Part shown: in pieces, positions 52,036 to 60,882 of the stretch
Layout of the letters: each line of letters opens with the position of its first letter
How positions within the stretch are numbered: position 1 is the stretch's first letter
Made by a program: the position numbers and the translations under genes
Source of the DNA: JBKBYG01 sp046313435
Lineage (GTDB): Bacteria; Pseudomonadota; Alphaproteobacteria; Rickettsiales; Arcanibacteraceae
Length of the DNA: 64,000 nucleotides
Reading direction: 5' to 3'
Assembly (NCBI GenBank): GCA_046313435.1
Contig: JBKBYG010000003.1
Span: 1 to 64,000 of the forward strand
The notes under the pieces: generated by a model
What the model was told of the DNA's origin: nothing
Database searches by the model: none
What the model saw: the letters and a program-made list of their open reading frames with translations, nothing else

Positions 52036-54027
52036 TTAAAAACTTATGTTAAATGCTTTTTCCTCAGTAATATTACAGATTCTACCAGCAAAGCTTTTAG
52101 CTTTATTACCTGCCCAAGAAACTGTTGCTTTAGTAGCTTGTACAGTATAAGAAGCAGCATATGCACCCATAGCAGCGCCAGCTACAGTTGCAACTACTGG
52201 TGCAGCTGATGCTAACATGCCTGCTTCAAGCGTTGCTACTGCTGCTGTAGCAATTGTAGTTGTGGCTGCAGCTGCTATATTGCTTACTCCACCTTCTAAT
52301 GCTGTTTCAGCAAATGCGGCTGTTGCACTAAATAAGCTTTTTATTACACCATTAGTTTGGTTTGTATTTCTAAACACAGTAATAGATCTTACTGCTGCTA
52401 TAGTCAACACTATTGGAGCAGATGATCTTACAAAGCTTTTCGCTAAATTTTGAGTTCCAGCTTTTAATGCTAAGCTACTTACTGCGTTTTCTACTGCGCT
52501 TTCAAATAAGTTAGTTGCAGGAGCAATAAGTTTAGAGAATCCTTTCCATGCGTTATTCGACTTCAACAAATTCTGAACTGAACTTGCAGATAATATTCCA
52601 CCTATTACTAAATTCTCCCAGTTTACTACTTTACTTATAACATTAATTAACATAGTGAAAATAGATCGATTCGTTGGTGGAACTGGCGGAATACCAGGAG
52701 CAGGAGGCTGTGCAGGCGGATTATTATTTACTGGTTCTTGCGCAGGAGGAACAATAGCAGGTGCCGATACTGGCCCAGGATTAGGCTGCTCAACTATAAA
52801 GTTTTCATTTGCCCTATTTCTTGTTTGAATAACAGAAGCTATCAATTCTACAATATTATTCTTATGATTTAATGTTTCAGCTATTCCCAGGTTGAATATT
52901 AAAGATTCATTGCGAATTTCTTCAATCATTTTAGAACTAATTAGAAATTCTACAGTATCTTTAGAACCTTTATGTACAGCCCATTCAAAAATATTTAAAA
53001 TTAAGTTACTATCAATTTTTACTTTAGTATAATTTAATATGTTTTTAACAATATTTTCATTATTATTCTTAATAGCCAATTCTAGAGCAAGATTTATATA
53101 AGATAACTCAATATTTTCTCCGTGTTTACTTGCTATAATAGCATCAACTATTAAGTTATAATTATTCTGAACCGCATAATACAAAACTTTTCCTAACTGT
53201 TCGTTATTAATTCTTTCTATTTCCTTACGCTTTAGCAAGAATGTTACATTTTCCTGCAACTGATTGCGCACTGAGCCTGATAATAACTCAAATACAAATT
53301 CAGAATGTTTATCCTCAGGAATTTTAGTAAGAGCTTGTTCAAAAACTTTCTTATTTTCCTTTAAACAAGGTAGCATTGAGATTAAGTAAGGCTTAATTTC
53401 AGAAGAAATATTTAAAAAAAGATCTATAAAAATCATCCCTTTAAAGCTTTCTAACAATGTCAAAACTGAACGCCCTTTATCAGTAATATTTCTTGCATTT
53501 TGAAAAATAAGATACTCGATATTTGGAAAATTAATAGCAATATATTCTAGATCCGCATCAGTAACAACTATATCACCAACATTGATAATATCAATTTTCT
53601 CAGAAAATTCTGTACTTAATTCCTTTTCCAAATACCCCTTCAAAGTTTTACTAGTTTCTAAAGTATTAATCTTTACTCGACCATTGTCATACAAATTATA
53701 GTAATTCCACTCATACTCAATTAAAACTTGTTTAATTTCCTCTTCAGAATTAGATATTGCATCTTCTAAAATACTATTAGTAATATATTTTCCTTTATCT
53801 GCATCAAGTAATGTTTTTAAAATTTCAATCTTTTTTTGAATTACAGCACTACTAAAAGTACCTCCAATTATTCTTCTTATTTCAGCAGGATTCTCATCAC
53901 TTAAAACTTTTTCTAATGATTTTTTAAGGTCTTCAATATTACCATTTTGTAAATATGGAGATAATGGTGTTTGTGGAAGCCTTAAAGTATCAACTGGATC
54001 TTGGTAAGTCATTTTGGATTTAAACAT
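52036..54027 (-). CDS. Degenerate-repeat protein with proline-rich linker and shared C-terminal module
   Basis: The 663-residue protein has ankyrin-like helix pairs (about residues 25-120 and 240-400, such as VLYYAVQNNYNLIVDAI and ALELAIKNNNENIVKNIL), a proline-rich linker (about 410-455), and the family module: WENLVIGGIL, NNAWKGFSKL, TQNLAKSFVRSSAPIVL and a long Ala-rich stretch. Between the repeats, at about 125-190, a block with LEYLIFQNARNITDKG recalls one LRR unit. It is the closest relative of the gene at 55542, on the opposite strand. It follows the Sel1 gene's start by 28 bases and may lead a two-gene operon with it. Confidence 0.82.
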   Translation of the reverse strand: MFKSKMTYQDPVDTLRLPQTPLSPYLQNGNIEDLKKSLEKVLSDENPAEIRRIIGGTFSSAVIQKKIEILKTLLDADKGKYITNSILEDAISNSEEEIKQVLIEYEWNYYNLYDNGRVKINTLETSKTLKGYLEKELSTEFSEKIDIINVGDIVVTDADLEYIAINFPNIEYLIFQNARNITDKGRSVLTLLESFKGMIFIDLFLNISSEIKPYLISMLPCLKENKKVFEQALTKIPEDKHSEFVFELLSGSVRNQLQENVTFLLKRKEIERINNEQLGKVLYYAVQNNYNLIVDAIIASKHGENIELSYINLALELAIKNNNENIVKNILNYTKVKIDSNLILNIFEWAVHKGSKDTVEFLISSKMIEEIRNESLIFNLGIAETLNHKNNIVELIASVIQTRNRANENFIVEQPNPGPVSAPAIVPPAQEPVNNNPPAQPPAPGIPPVPPTNRSIFTMLINVISKVVNWENLVIGGILSASSVQNLLKSNNAWKGFSKLIAPATNLFESAVENAVSSLALKAGTQNLAKSFVRSSAPIVLTIAAVRSITVFRNTNQTNGVIKSLFSATAAFAETALEGGVSNIAAAATTTIATAAVATLEAGMLASAAPVVATVAGAAMGAYAASYTVQATKATVSWAGNKAKSFAGRICNITEEKAFNISF
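52050..52662 (-). repeat. Inverted copy of a duplicated module (pair with 56994-57590)
   Basis: The DNA encoding the C-terminal module here matches that at 56994-57590 in inverted orientation. Shared runs include AGTAAAGTAGTAAACTGGG and TTGTTGAAGTCGAATAA. By eye the identity appears well above the other family members. Inversion by recombination between the copies is possible. Confidence 0.6.
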
Positions 54028-54216
54028 TTAAATATTTCTCAAACTAAATAATTAACTTACATTTTAAAATTTATATTAAGGATAAGTTAACACATTTTAA
54101 TTTATATGTCTATAATTTTTAATAAACTTGCGTAATGCGATATTCTTATTTGACAATGGTTGGAAGAGGCCATATAGAATCTTTTAAAAAATGATCTTAT
54201 AATTAAGTATGTAAAT

Positions 54217-55416
54217 ATGCCTGATAATCAAAACCTACTAATTGCAGTTAAAAATGGTAATTTATCTTTAGCAAAAGAATATTTAGATATATTAGAAGTT
54301 GATATAGATTTTCGTGACAAGTCTGGCACGCTTTTACATCATGCTGTGCGCAGTGGCAATACTGAATTAGTTGAATTATTATTGTTAAAAAAAGCAGACC
54401 CTAATTTAGGATATTACGAATATAAATACAGCAGGACTGTATATCCTATTGAAAGCGCAATTACACAACAGCAACTCGATATAATATATCTTCTTATTGA
54501 ACATGGCGCTGATGTAAAATCAAAAATCATGTATTATGAATGCTTGTTGTTTCAAGTAATTTCCTATACTAATTTCAAACAACTTGTGAATAATCTCATT
54601 AAAGCAGGCGCACCTTTAAAGGACGCACCTAAAACGTCTGACCTTCTACACCAAGCGCTCAAGTTAAATAAATTATATATAGCGCATTTACTAGTTTCAA
54701 AAAATGCAATTGAAGATATTTTTACTTATGCCGCAATGGGGAAGGTTGAACTTTTAAACAACGAAATTAATTTTTTTACTAAACCTCTGACGATGAAAGA
54801 CAATTATGGCTTTTCATTATTACATAATGCAGCAAATACTGGACAAATTGAAGTTGCACAAATTCTGCTCTCAAAAGGCATAGATATTAATATTCAAGCA
54901 AAAAATTCTGGAGATACCGCTCTACATAGAAGTTTGCATAATGGCAATTTAGATTTTGTAAATTTTATAATTGATGAGGGCGCAGATATTAATGCTTTAA
55001 ATAAAAGAAAACAAGCTCCAATTCATTATGCTGCAATATATATTGATTCTCCAGATATTATAGATCTTTTAGTAAAAAAGGGCGCTAATATTAACCAAAT
55101 TTCTTTAAGCAGTAAATATGGACTGCGTGAAACCCCCCTTCATTTAGCTGCAAGCAATGGAAATGCGAAAACAGTAAAAAGATTACTCGCGCTTGGCGCA
55201 GATCCATTGATTAAAGATTTTTATGGTAACACACCATATGATTTAGTACAAAATTCCAATTTTATTCACAGACAGAGAATCTCGGTGGAGAAATGTGAAC
55301 AAATAAAGGAAATCTTTAAAGAATATATTGATAACTCCCCTCTTCCGTCCTTAGATCCCAAAAGCTTTTCAACTCTACCAGCATTGAGAATCAGCAAGTC
55401 AGGCTACTATAGATAA
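54217..55416 (+). CDS. Ankyrin repeat protein
   Basis: The 399-residue protein is made almost wholly of ankyrin repeats, about nine units. Clear ones are GTLLHHAVRSGNTELVELLL, YGFSLLHNAANTGQIEVAQILL, DTALHRSLHNGNLDFVNFII and ETPLHLAASNGNAKTVKRLL. The C-terminal 45 residues are polar with no recognised domain, and the shared Ala/Gly module is absent. It is probably a protein-binding effector. It lies in the island between two module-bearing genes, divergent from the one at 52036. Confidence 0.88.
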   Translation: MPDNQNLLIAVKNGNLSLAKEYLDILEVDIDFRDKSGTLLHHAVRSGNTELVELLLLKKADPNLGYYEYKYSRTVYPIESAITQQQLDIIYLLIEHGADVKSKIMYYECLLFQVISYTNFKQLVNNLIKAGAPLKDAPKTSDLLHQALKLNKLYIAHLLVSKNAIEDIFTYAAMGKVELLNNEINFFTKPLTMKDNYGFSLLHNAANTGQIEVAQILLSKGIDINIQAKNSGDTALHRSLHNGNLDFVNFIIDEGADINALNKRKQAPIHYAAIYIDSPDIIDLLVKKGANINQISLSSKYGLRETPLHLAASNGNAKTVKRLLALGADPLIKDFYGNTPYDLVQNSNFIHRQRISVEKCEQIKEIFKEYIDNSPLPSLDPKSFSTLPALRISKSGYYR

Positions 55417-55459
55417 GTTTTGGAATTACAATTTTATATTAATAAAAATTAATTCCTTA

Positions 55460-55488
55460 TTTACTTTATATTAATTTCAGTATATAAT
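55460..55488 (+). promoter_or_regulatory. Promoter of the 55542 gene
   Basis: TTTACT (55460-55465) and a consensus TATAAT (55483-55488) are 17 bases apart, 53 bases before the start codon. Confidence 0.5.
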
Positions 55489-55541
55489 TATTTCATAAAT
55501 ATTAAATTTTAAAATAATTTTAAGTAAAATAGGAATAAAAA

Positions 55542-57605
55542 ATGAGTTTGTTTGAAAAGCATCAAGAACTAATCGAAAAAGGTATAAGAAGTGACATTAG
55601 TAAAAATTTAGTAAATGTTTTTTCAGAGCTTGACCTTAAGGAAAATGTAGATCAAATTAAGGAAGCATGGGAATTAATTTTAAAAAATTTCAAAAATGAT
55701 AAAAATAAGCACAAAGGAATCATATCTTATATATTTCATAATCATCCTGAAATTTTCGATTTTAATGATTTTTTGAATTACACTGATTTATCTACATTAA
55801 CGAAAGAAGAAAAAGAGAATGCTTTATTAAATGCTGTAGAAAACAATTTCCAGGTAAATCTAGGAATCCTACTTACACATCAAAAAACAAAAGATTTTTT
55901 TGGTTCTAAAGAAATTGAAAAAGCAATAACAGTTGCAATTAGTAACAAACATACAGAAATAGTAGGTATTTTGTTAGAACACAAAGCTGTTTCGCTTTCC
56001 AAAGAGGCTGTTAAAACGCTTTTAACCCATACTATAGGCAGTGATCAAAGTGAAATTATGAAATTATTTCTCACTAATGATCATATTAAAGCTAACCTTC
56101 CTGAAAATTTTGCTTCAAGTTTATTTTTATGCGTAAATTCAGATAAAGTTGCAGTGGCTGAAACTATATTTAATAACGTTGACCCAGAATTAGTGAAATT
56201 TGTCAATGAAGAAGGAAATCAAGTAGAACAAGCTTTGTATCAAGCAACTGGACATAATGCAAAAGATTTTGTAGTCTTATTACTTAATAATCCTGTAAGC
56301 CAAAAGTATATTACAGAAGAAATTTTAATAGAAGCTTTGAAAATAGCGTTTAAAGTAAAAAATATCGATATTACTGAGCCATTACTTTCATCATTTAATG
56401 ATCATAAAATTATGGACAAAGCTTTTGGAATTGCAGTTGAGGTAAATTATCATCAGGCTGTTAACTATATTATTAATAAATATACATTATCTCCAGAAGC
56501 CTTAGAATCTAGTTTAAGGCCTGCAGTTAACAAGAATTATTCAGAAATCGCTGGTATTATACTTGACCATGAGAAAGGAAAAGATATTGGTTCTGAACAA
56601 CTTAAAAGAACATTAATTATTGCCGCAAGAAATAATAATATTGAAATTGTTAATTCGATATTAGATCATGCACGTAAGCATTCCAAAGAAATTACCATTG
56701 CGAATCCAGAGAAAAAATGTCATTTGAATGCAGAACAAAATCCAGAGGTGCATGCAGCAATTACAGGATTTTTTAACGCAAGAAATCATATAGCTCCACC
56801 AGCTAATCCAGCACCGATACCGCAAGATCAAGCAGTTAATAATGTTCTTGACGGAAATGTTGAACAGCCTAATCCAGAACCGGTACCGCAAGAAGTTCAT
56901 GCGCAAGAACCGATAGTAGATAATAATCAACTTCCTCCGGTACCGCCTGTTCGTAATGTTCCGCCAGCACCGGCAACTAACCCATCAATTTTAGCTCGTT
57001 TGACTAATGTTATAAGTAAAGTAGTAAACTGGGAGAATCTGCTAATAGGTGGAATATTATCTGCTAATTCGGTTCAGAATTTGTTGAAGTCGAATAATGC
57101 ATGGAAAGGATTTACCAAACTTATAGCTCCGGCTGCTAATATATTTGAAAATGCAATAGAGAGCGCAGTAAGTAATTTAGCATTAAGATCTGAAACTCAA
57201 GGTTTACTTAAAGGCTTTATAAGATCATCGGCTCCGATAATATTTACTATAGCAGCAGTAAAAGCTATTACTGTGTTTAGAAATACAAATCAAACTAATG
57301 GTCTAATGAAAAGCTTATTTAGCGCAATAGCCGCATTTGCTGAAACAGTATTAGAAGGTGGAGTTAGCAATATAGCTGCTGCAGCAGTAACTACAATTGC
57401 AACAGCAGCAGTAGCGACTCTTGAAGCAGGTATTATAGCATCAGCTGCACCAGTAGTTGCAACTATGGCTGGCGCTGCTATCGGTGCCTATACTGTTAAA
57501 GGAGCTGTTTGTGCTACTAAAGCATCTGCTTCTTGGGCAGGTAATAAAGCTAAAAGCTTTGTTGATCACGTTGCATCTAGCTATGCGTCTGATTTAGGAT
57601 TCTAG
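55542..57605 (+). CDS. Ankyrin-like helical repeat protein with proline-rich linker and shared module
   Basis: The 687-residue protein has about ten degenerate ankyrin-like units of some 35 residues in positions 80-405 (for example ALLNAVENNFQVNLGILL, AITVAISNKHTEIVGILL, TLIIAARNNNIEIVNSIL). A long Pro-rich linker (about 418-482) leads to the family module: WENLLIGGIL, NNAWKGFTKL, TQGLLKGFIRSSAPIIF and an Ala/Gly-rich region. Its module is very close to that of the 52036 gene, while the repeats differ more. It ends with a strong terminator. The product is probably anchored or secreted, with the linker spacing the repeats from the module. Confidence 0.84.
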   Translation: MSLFEKHQELIEKGIRSDISKNLVNVFSELDLKENVDQIKEAWELILKNFKNDKNKHKGIISYIFHNHPEIFDFNDFLNYTDLSTLTKEEKENALLNAVENNFQVNLGILLTHQKTKDFFGSKEIEKAITVAISNKHTEIVGILLEHKAVSLSKEAVKTLLTHTIGSDQSEIMKLFLTNDHIKANLPENFASSLFLCVNSDKVAVAETIFNNVDPELVKFVNEEGNQVEQALYQATGHNAKDFVVLLLNNPVSQKYITEEILIEALKIAFKVKNIDITEPLLSSFNDHKIMDKAFGIAVEVNYHQAVNYIINKYTLSPEALESSLRPAVNKNYSEIAGIILDHEKGKDIGSEQLKRTLIIAARNNNIEIVNSILDHARKHSKEITIANPEKKCHLNAEQNPEVHAAITGFFNARNHIAPPANPAPIPQDQAVNNVLDGNVEQPNPEPVPQEVHAQEPIVDNNQLPPVPPVRNVPPAPATNPSILARLTNVISKVVNWENLLIGGILSANSVQNLLKSNNAWKGFTKLIAPAANIFENAIESAVSNLALRSETQGLLKGFIRSSAPIIFTIAAVKAITVFRNTNQTNGLMKSLFSAIAAFAETVLEGGVSNIAAAAVTTIATAAVATLEAGIIASAAPVVATMAGAAIGAYTVKGAVCATKASASWAGNKAKSFVDHVASSYASDLGF
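56994..57590 (+). repeat. Copy of the duplicated module (pair with 52050-52662)
   Basis: See the inverted partner. The similarity begins before WENL and continues through the Ala-rich region to the block encoding WAGNKAKSF, then fades at the 3' end. Confidence 0.6.
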
Positions 57606-57641
57606 ACTTAATTACGTAATTAGATATTTCCCATTTCACAG

Positions 57642-57676
57642 AAAAAGGCTACTAATTTAAAGTTAGTAGCCTTTTT
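57642..57676. terminator. Strong, probably bidirectional terminator
   Basis: AAAAAGGCTACTAA (57642-57655), loop of seven, TTAGTAGCCTTTTT (57663-57676): a perfect 14-base stem with A-run and T-run on its two sides, 37 bases after the 55542 gene. Confidence 0.9.
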
Positions 57677-57747
57677 ACCTTTCAGTATTCTATTGCAGTT
57701 GCAAACTATAATGTTGCATATTAAGTTAATATGCTTTAACATTTATG

Positions 57748-57776
57748 TTGCAAAATATTAAAATTATCTATATAAT
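57748..57776 (+). promoter_or_regulatory. Promoter of the 57808 gene
   Basis: TTGCAA (57748-57753) and consensus TATAAT (57771-57776) are 17 bases apart, 32 bases before the ATG. This implies a short leader. Confidence 0.58.
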
Positions 57777-57807
57777 AATTAATAAATATTAAATAAATGA
57801 GTTATAT

Positions 57808-59415
57808 ATGACAAAAGCTAAATATAATTTTGTAGAAAGATTAGATGAAATTGAAGAAACTAAAGGCACAACAAATTTCGATGAGACCTGGAATGAAGCA
57901 CTTAATACACTAACAAAAGAAGATTTAAAAGCTTGTCTCCAGCATGCTGCAAGTAAGCACCAAGTGAATAACATCAATAAAATAATACTTACGCAAAAGC
58001 AAGAAAATTTTAAACTTGATGCAAGAGATTGGAACGAGGCACTTGAAGCAATTCTTAAAGATACACCATCCTCAAGCGAAAATCAAATAGCATCCGTTAA
58101 AGTTATACTTGAACTTGATAAAATCCTTTCTGGAGGCATAATAACATTAGAAACATTGGAAACATCTTTAACTAAAGTAATAGATGAACAAAAATCTTCA
58201 ATTTTAATTAACTTATTATTCGATTTTAATGCAGCTCAATCTAAAGAAAATAAAAATATTTTACTTTTAAAGGGCTTAAATAAGGCAGTATCTTCGAAAA
58301 CCTTAGAAAATTCTAAGAAAGAAAAAATTTTCATGTTATTAAACTTACTTCCTCCAAATGAAATATTTGCTTCAACTTTAGGAGCGATATTACCTGAAGC
58401 TATTAAACTTGAAGGCATTAAGAATGATATTGTTGAATTAATACTTTACAAAAGCAGAGAACAAAATTCTTATGGATTTACAATATTTGGTTTCACCTTT
58501 AATAAAGATTATATTCCTAAAGAGAATATGTTACAAGCCTTAAAAGTCGCTTATACTACTAAAAATTACTATATTTTCAAACAAATATTAAAGCATCCAG
58601 TTTCAAGCAATATTCTTAAAGAAGAGTTATCAGACATTTTTAAAAGATACGATGAACTAGACGATGAACTAGATTATACTAATCTAAAACCTATAGAAGA
58701 AAAGGAAATACGAGCTAAATTACAAATTGATGCGATAAAATATATTAATATAAAGAATATTTCGTCTAATAAAATTACTGTTCTAAAAATTCTTACAGCC
58801 CCAGTAATAGCATTTGCAGCACCGATAATTTTCACATGGCAGAATTTAACAGTTGGGGCAGTATTATTTAGCGATAAAGCAAAAGCTGCTGTTACTTCAA
58901 CAAAATTATGGGAAAATATAGCTGGCTTCGCAGATCAAAAAATATTATCAACTAATGCAAGCAAAGCTTTAAGTAAATTCAGCAGCTCTTTCAATATCTT
59001 AATTGAAAAAAATACTGATAAATTACTAAATTATTTTTCATTATCTTCGCACACTCAAGACATTGCAAAGAATATAGTGAGATCGTCAGCTCCTGTAGTA
59101 TTAGCTGTAGCAACATTAAGAGCAGCTGTTGCATTTCGTAACAGTGAGGAATCCGCAAATCTAACCACACGCTTTTTTAATGCTTGCAAGGCCTTTTGTA
59201 AAACTATTTTAGATGCAGGAATAATAGCAACAGTTGGAACTGCTGGTACATTAGTTGCTGAGACAGCTGTTGCAGCTGGCATTATCGGCACTACTGCTGC
59301 AGGGATTATACCTTTGACTACAAGTTTAATAGTCGTAGGCTCTGCAAACTATTTTGTAAATAAATACGCAAATAAAGGGAATAGTTTTGCTGCAAATAAA
59401 GCTCAAGGGAAATAG
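57808..59415 (+). CDS. Helical protein with the shared C-terminal module
   Basis: The 535-residue protein has an N-terminal region of helix pairs (about residues 1-310) without clear ankyrin signatures; units such as NMLQALKVAYTTKNYYIFKQIL hint at degenerate ones. The family module starts near 330: TWQNLTVGAVLF, the W block KLWENIAGF, an insertion, then HTQDIAKNIVRSSAPVVL, an Ala/Gly-rich hydrophobic region and a short polar tail. It has its own promoter and terminator hairpin, so it is a single-gene unit. I know no function for the family. Confidence 0.8.
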   Translation: MTKAKYNFVERLDEIEETKGTTNFDETWNEALNTLTKEDLKACLQHAASKHQVNNINKIILTQKQENFKLDARDWNEALEAILKDTPSSSENQIASVKVILELDKILSGGIITLETLETSLTKVIDEQKSSILINLLFDFNAAQSKENKNILLLKGLNKAVSSKTLENSKKEKIFMLLNLLPPNEIFASTLGAILPEAIKLEGIKNDIVELILYKSREQNSYGFTIFGFTFNKDYIPKENMLQALKVAYTTKNYYIFKQILKHPVSSNILKEELSDIFKRYDELDDELDYTNLKPIEEKEIRAKLQIDAIKYINIKNISSNKITVLKILTAPVIAFAAPIIFTWQNLTVGAVLFSDKAKAAVTSTKLWENIAGFADQKILSTNASKALSKFSSSFNILIEKNTDKLLNYFSLSSHTQDIAKNIVRSSAPVVLAVATLRAAVAFRNSEESANLTTRFFNACKAFCKTILDAGIIATVGTAGTLVAETAVAAGIIGTTAAGIIPLTTSLIVVGSANYFVNKYANKGNSFAANKAQGK

Positions 59416-59425
59416 TAAATAAAAC

Positions 59426-59477
59426 AATTATAAGAAGCTATAAGATTTTAGCGAGAATCCTATAGCTTCTTATAATT
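59426..59477 (+). terminator. Long hairpin after the 57808 gene
   Basis: The 17-base arms at 59426-59442 and 59461-59477 (AATTATAAGAAGCTATA and its exact complement) pair perfectly, and inner bases can extend the stem. No strong T-run follows, so termination is probable but not certain. Confidence 0.65.
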
Positions 59478-59525
59478 ATCTTTAAAAAAACTGTAATAAT
59501 AAAATTGACAAAAAGGTAAAGTAAT

Positions 59526-60851
59526 ATGCCCTCTAAAATAGAATTTACTAAAGATGAACAAGATTTTATAAATAATTTAAAAGATTATATGAAGTCTTTT
59601 AACACATTTGCTATTAATGACACTGCTCAAGATACAGAAGATAAATTCAGTATAGACTATCCCAATAAATTTGAACTTTATGTTAGGGAAACTAATATTC
59701 CAGTTTTAAGTATAATATTAAACGAGGTCCAGGAAAATCCTTTATATAACAATTTAGCTGATCTCATTTTTAAGAATACTTTAAAAGATAAGCACGGCGT
59801 TAGAAGTTTATCATTATTACTTACGCACTATGACTTAGATGATCGGCATTTAAAAGAAGCGCTGACAGATTTTTTTGAAAATGCTATAATAAATAATCTT
59901 ACTGAAGCAGTTCAAATATGCTTACCATATATTGAACACAAGATTCATGACGAATCAGAGCATAGAGAATTTATTGATAGATCTCTAGAGACTGCAGTGC
60001 AATATGGTAGTTTAAATATTGTATCTCTATTATTTGAAAATGCCAACAAAGCTCAGATTATACTCGCATTTGAAAAATCAGCTTTATTTAATCAAACTGA
60101 AATTGTAAAATTTATAGTTAATCATCCTAAATTTCAAGAGATTTCGAAAGAAACAAAAGCAAGAGTATTAAAATGTGCTGAAGAAAAAGGAGATATTCAA
60201 GTTGCCAGAATTATTAACGATTCAATATATCCAAATAGATCAGTTGATTATATTTCTGCAGCAATAACTTTCGGTGCACTTATTCAAGAAATTGCAAAGC
60301 CATTTTGGAATAGTTTAGCATTTGTAATGAAACCTGGGGTAAAATTATACGAAAAATTAGCAGATAGTTTTATTAACTATTTTCCTCCGGCGCTGGAAAC
60401 TCAGACAATTGCAAAAACATTTATTAGAACTTCAGCTCCTTTTATTATTGGTATTGCAACTTTAAAATCTTTTGTTAGTTTTACTCAAGAATATAATGAA
60501 AGTAAAGATATTAAAAATAGCTTTTTTAAGGCAGCTTATGAATTTGGCAAAGTAATTATGCAAGGCGGAATTGCAACAGCAGGTGCAGTAGCTGGTATGC
60601 AGGCTACTGCTGCAATTGCAACCACCATTGCAGGAGCCGCTGGAATAGTTTCTCCTGCAGTTTTAGTTGCTGCAGTAGCATTACCCGTAACATATTGTGC
60701 TTCGCAAGCAAATTTACGTGCTAGTTCTTATGTTGCAAAAAATATTTTCGAAAATGCTAGCTATACGGCAAATGAGGCTAAAAAAACTTTTGGCCCATTT
60801 ACTCAAATGCTTAAAGATAGTGTTTATAATAAATTAGGTTGGGAAAAATAA
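59526..60851 (+). CDS. Ankyrin-like helical protein with the shared module and GPFT motif
   Basis: The 441-residue protein has an N-terminal part (about 1-235) ending in degenerate ankyrin-like units (SLETAVQYGSLNIVSLLFEN; FEKSALFNQTEIVKFIVNH). The module follows from about 240: W block FWNSLAFVM, ETQTIAKTFIRTSAPFII, an Ala/Gly-rich hydrophobic stretch, then TFGPFTQML near the end. The GP-[FYH]-T motif recurs in the two following members. Only 31 bases separate it from the next gene, so the pair is likely one operon. Confidence 0.82.
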   Translation: MPSKIEFTKDEQDFINNLKDYMKSFNTFAINDTAQDTEDKFSIDYPNKFELYVRETNIPVLSIILNEVQENPLYNNLADLIFKNTLKDKHGVRSLSLLLTHYDLDDRHLKEALTDFFENAIINNLTEAVQICLPYIEHKIHDESEHREFIDRSLETAVQYGSLNIVSLLFENANKAQIILAFEKSALFNQTEIVKFIVNHPKFQEISKETKARVLKCAEEKGDIQVARIINDSIYPNRSVDYISAAITFGALIQEIAKPFWNSLAFVMKPGVKLYEKLADSFINYFPPALETQTIAKTFIRTSAPFIIGIATLKSFVSFTQEYNESKDIKNSFFKAAYEFGKVIMQGGIATAGAVAGMQATAAIATTIAGAAGIVSPAVLVAAVALPVTYCASQANLRASSYVAKNIFENASYTANEAKKTFGPFTQMLKDSVYNKLGWEK

Positions 60852-60882
60852 CTTTTTAAATATTAATTTTTGAGAAAAAAAC

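Noticed and set aside
59505..59510. TTGACA just before the 59526 gene
   Set aside because: It lies only about 15 bases before the ATG, too close for a -35 box of that gene; the purine-rich stretch after it serves as ribosome site.
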